Assembly (NCBI RefSeq): GCF_030867145.1
Contig: NC_134440.1
Coordinates: 3,472,001 to 3,536,000, forward strand
Source: Opisthocomus hoazin
Lineage: Eukaryota; Chordata; Aves; Opisthocomiformes; Opisthocomidae
Direction: 5' to 3'
DNA: 64,000 nt
The translations under genes were made by a program, and so were the position numbers. Numbering within the stretch: the stretch's first letter is position 1; every line of letters starts with the position of its first letter. Shown here in pieces: positions 63,278-64,000 of this stretch. The notes under the pieces are model-generated. The model worked only from the letters and a program-made list of their open reading frames with translations. It searched no databases and was not told where the DNA came from.

Positions 63278-64000
63278 CTGAGAGAGACACATGAAGTTAT
63301 CAGCAGAAAGACACACGCACGAGCAGTCTGCCCAGAACCTATTCGTATTGTATGCAAGGCTGCATTATTCTAAGGAATAAAACTCAAAAAAGATATGGAC
63401 AAGTGTAACAATGTAAATTTTTCCTCCAGCAACATTTCCACTACAGCCATGGAAAGCCATTACCAAGGCTATCTCTTCCGGACAGAGCTCAGAGACAAGT
63501 GGAGGCAGACCATGCCAGACCTGCCCCCCCACACCTCAGCGCTGCTCTCCAGCCTTTGTATCTCTAAACCACGCCAAACGAGTGTGGCAGGGAGCCCACT
63601 GCCAACGGCTGTTTACATTCCCTCGGTGTGGCATGCAGCATGCACCCAGAAGGAACATGCTGACAACCAGAGCTTAAACTACAAGGGCAGGAGATGCAGG
63701 AAGAAGATGCGCAGTGAGCCTAACATTCACCGAACACGCCACGTTCTCTCAAAGCTTCCTTTCACTCCTCCTTTCAGAATAATTATTTTAAGGGGACACT
63801 GACAGAATTAAAAGAAAAAGAAAAGCAGTTTCCTTCCTCCTCTGTCTAGAAAAAGTTATAGCATGCAATATTTTTAAGTGATTTTCATTTCATTCAGGTT
63901 GCGCAGCAAACCTAGGTGAGTTGATTCCACTTTGAATCTTATCGGCATAGATATCTTGAAAGCATTTACTTGTCAGCAACTGATTTCAGATAACGAGGAT
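63278..64000 (-). other. Partial CRTC1 intron at the right edge
   Basis: This continues upstream of the first visible CRTC1 exon. I see no exon matching the CRTC N-terminal sequence here, and the 135-codon plus-strand frame at 63395-63802 has no recognisable domain. Confidence 0.8.

Overview
This is an ordinary vertebrate nuclear locus with spliced genes, most likely from a bird. The evidence for a bird is a CR1 LINE with typical avian 3' sequence and an octamer-repeat tail at 56.6-57.3 kb, compact introns, CpG-rich stretches, and the COMP/CRTC1 gene pair. Other CR1-bearing sauropsids (turtle, crocodilian) cannot be excluded. The species cannot be named from the sequence.

Layout. 1-16.75 kb is AT-leaning, apparently intergenic sequence upstream of COMP; it holds simple repeats, one decayed CR1 scrap and no supportable gene. 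16.88-32.47 kb (+) is a complete 19-exon gene for cartilage oligomeric matrix protein (COMP, thrombospondin-5). Every exon joins in frame to give a 761-residue protein with signal peptide, pentamerising coiled coil, four EGF modules, type 3 calcium-binding repeats and the thrombospondin C-terminal domain. A duplicated poly(A) signal lies near 33.0 kb. 33.1-44.7 kb is a CpG-rich convergent interval that must contain the CRTC1 3' UTR. 44.7-63.28 kb (-) holds the last 12 coding exons of CRTC1 (CREB-regulated transcription coactivator 1), 538 residues from the SIK/AMPK-regulated region to the C-terminal transactivation domain. The exons for roughly the first 80 residues (CREB-binding domain) lie beyond the right edge.

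The two genes are transcribed toward each other, as I recall for the human 19p13.11 pair. They are not functionally linked: COMP is a secreted cartilage/tendon matrix protein, CRTC1 a cAMP/calcium-responsive nuclear coactivator.

I found no new biological system. The most notable observations are a textbook U12-type AT-AC intron in CRTC1, a KGD in COMP where human has RGD, a four-residue-longer COMP type 3 repeat resembling other thrombospondins, a duplicated COMP poly(A) signal, several well-formed minus-strand poly(A) signals that may mean a very long CRTC1 3' UTR, a hAT-like MITE in a COMP intron, a perfect CTCF-type motif in a CRTC1 intron, and a palindromic AT minisatellite abutting the CR1 copy. 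Comparisons with human proteins are from memory of the families, not from alignments run here.
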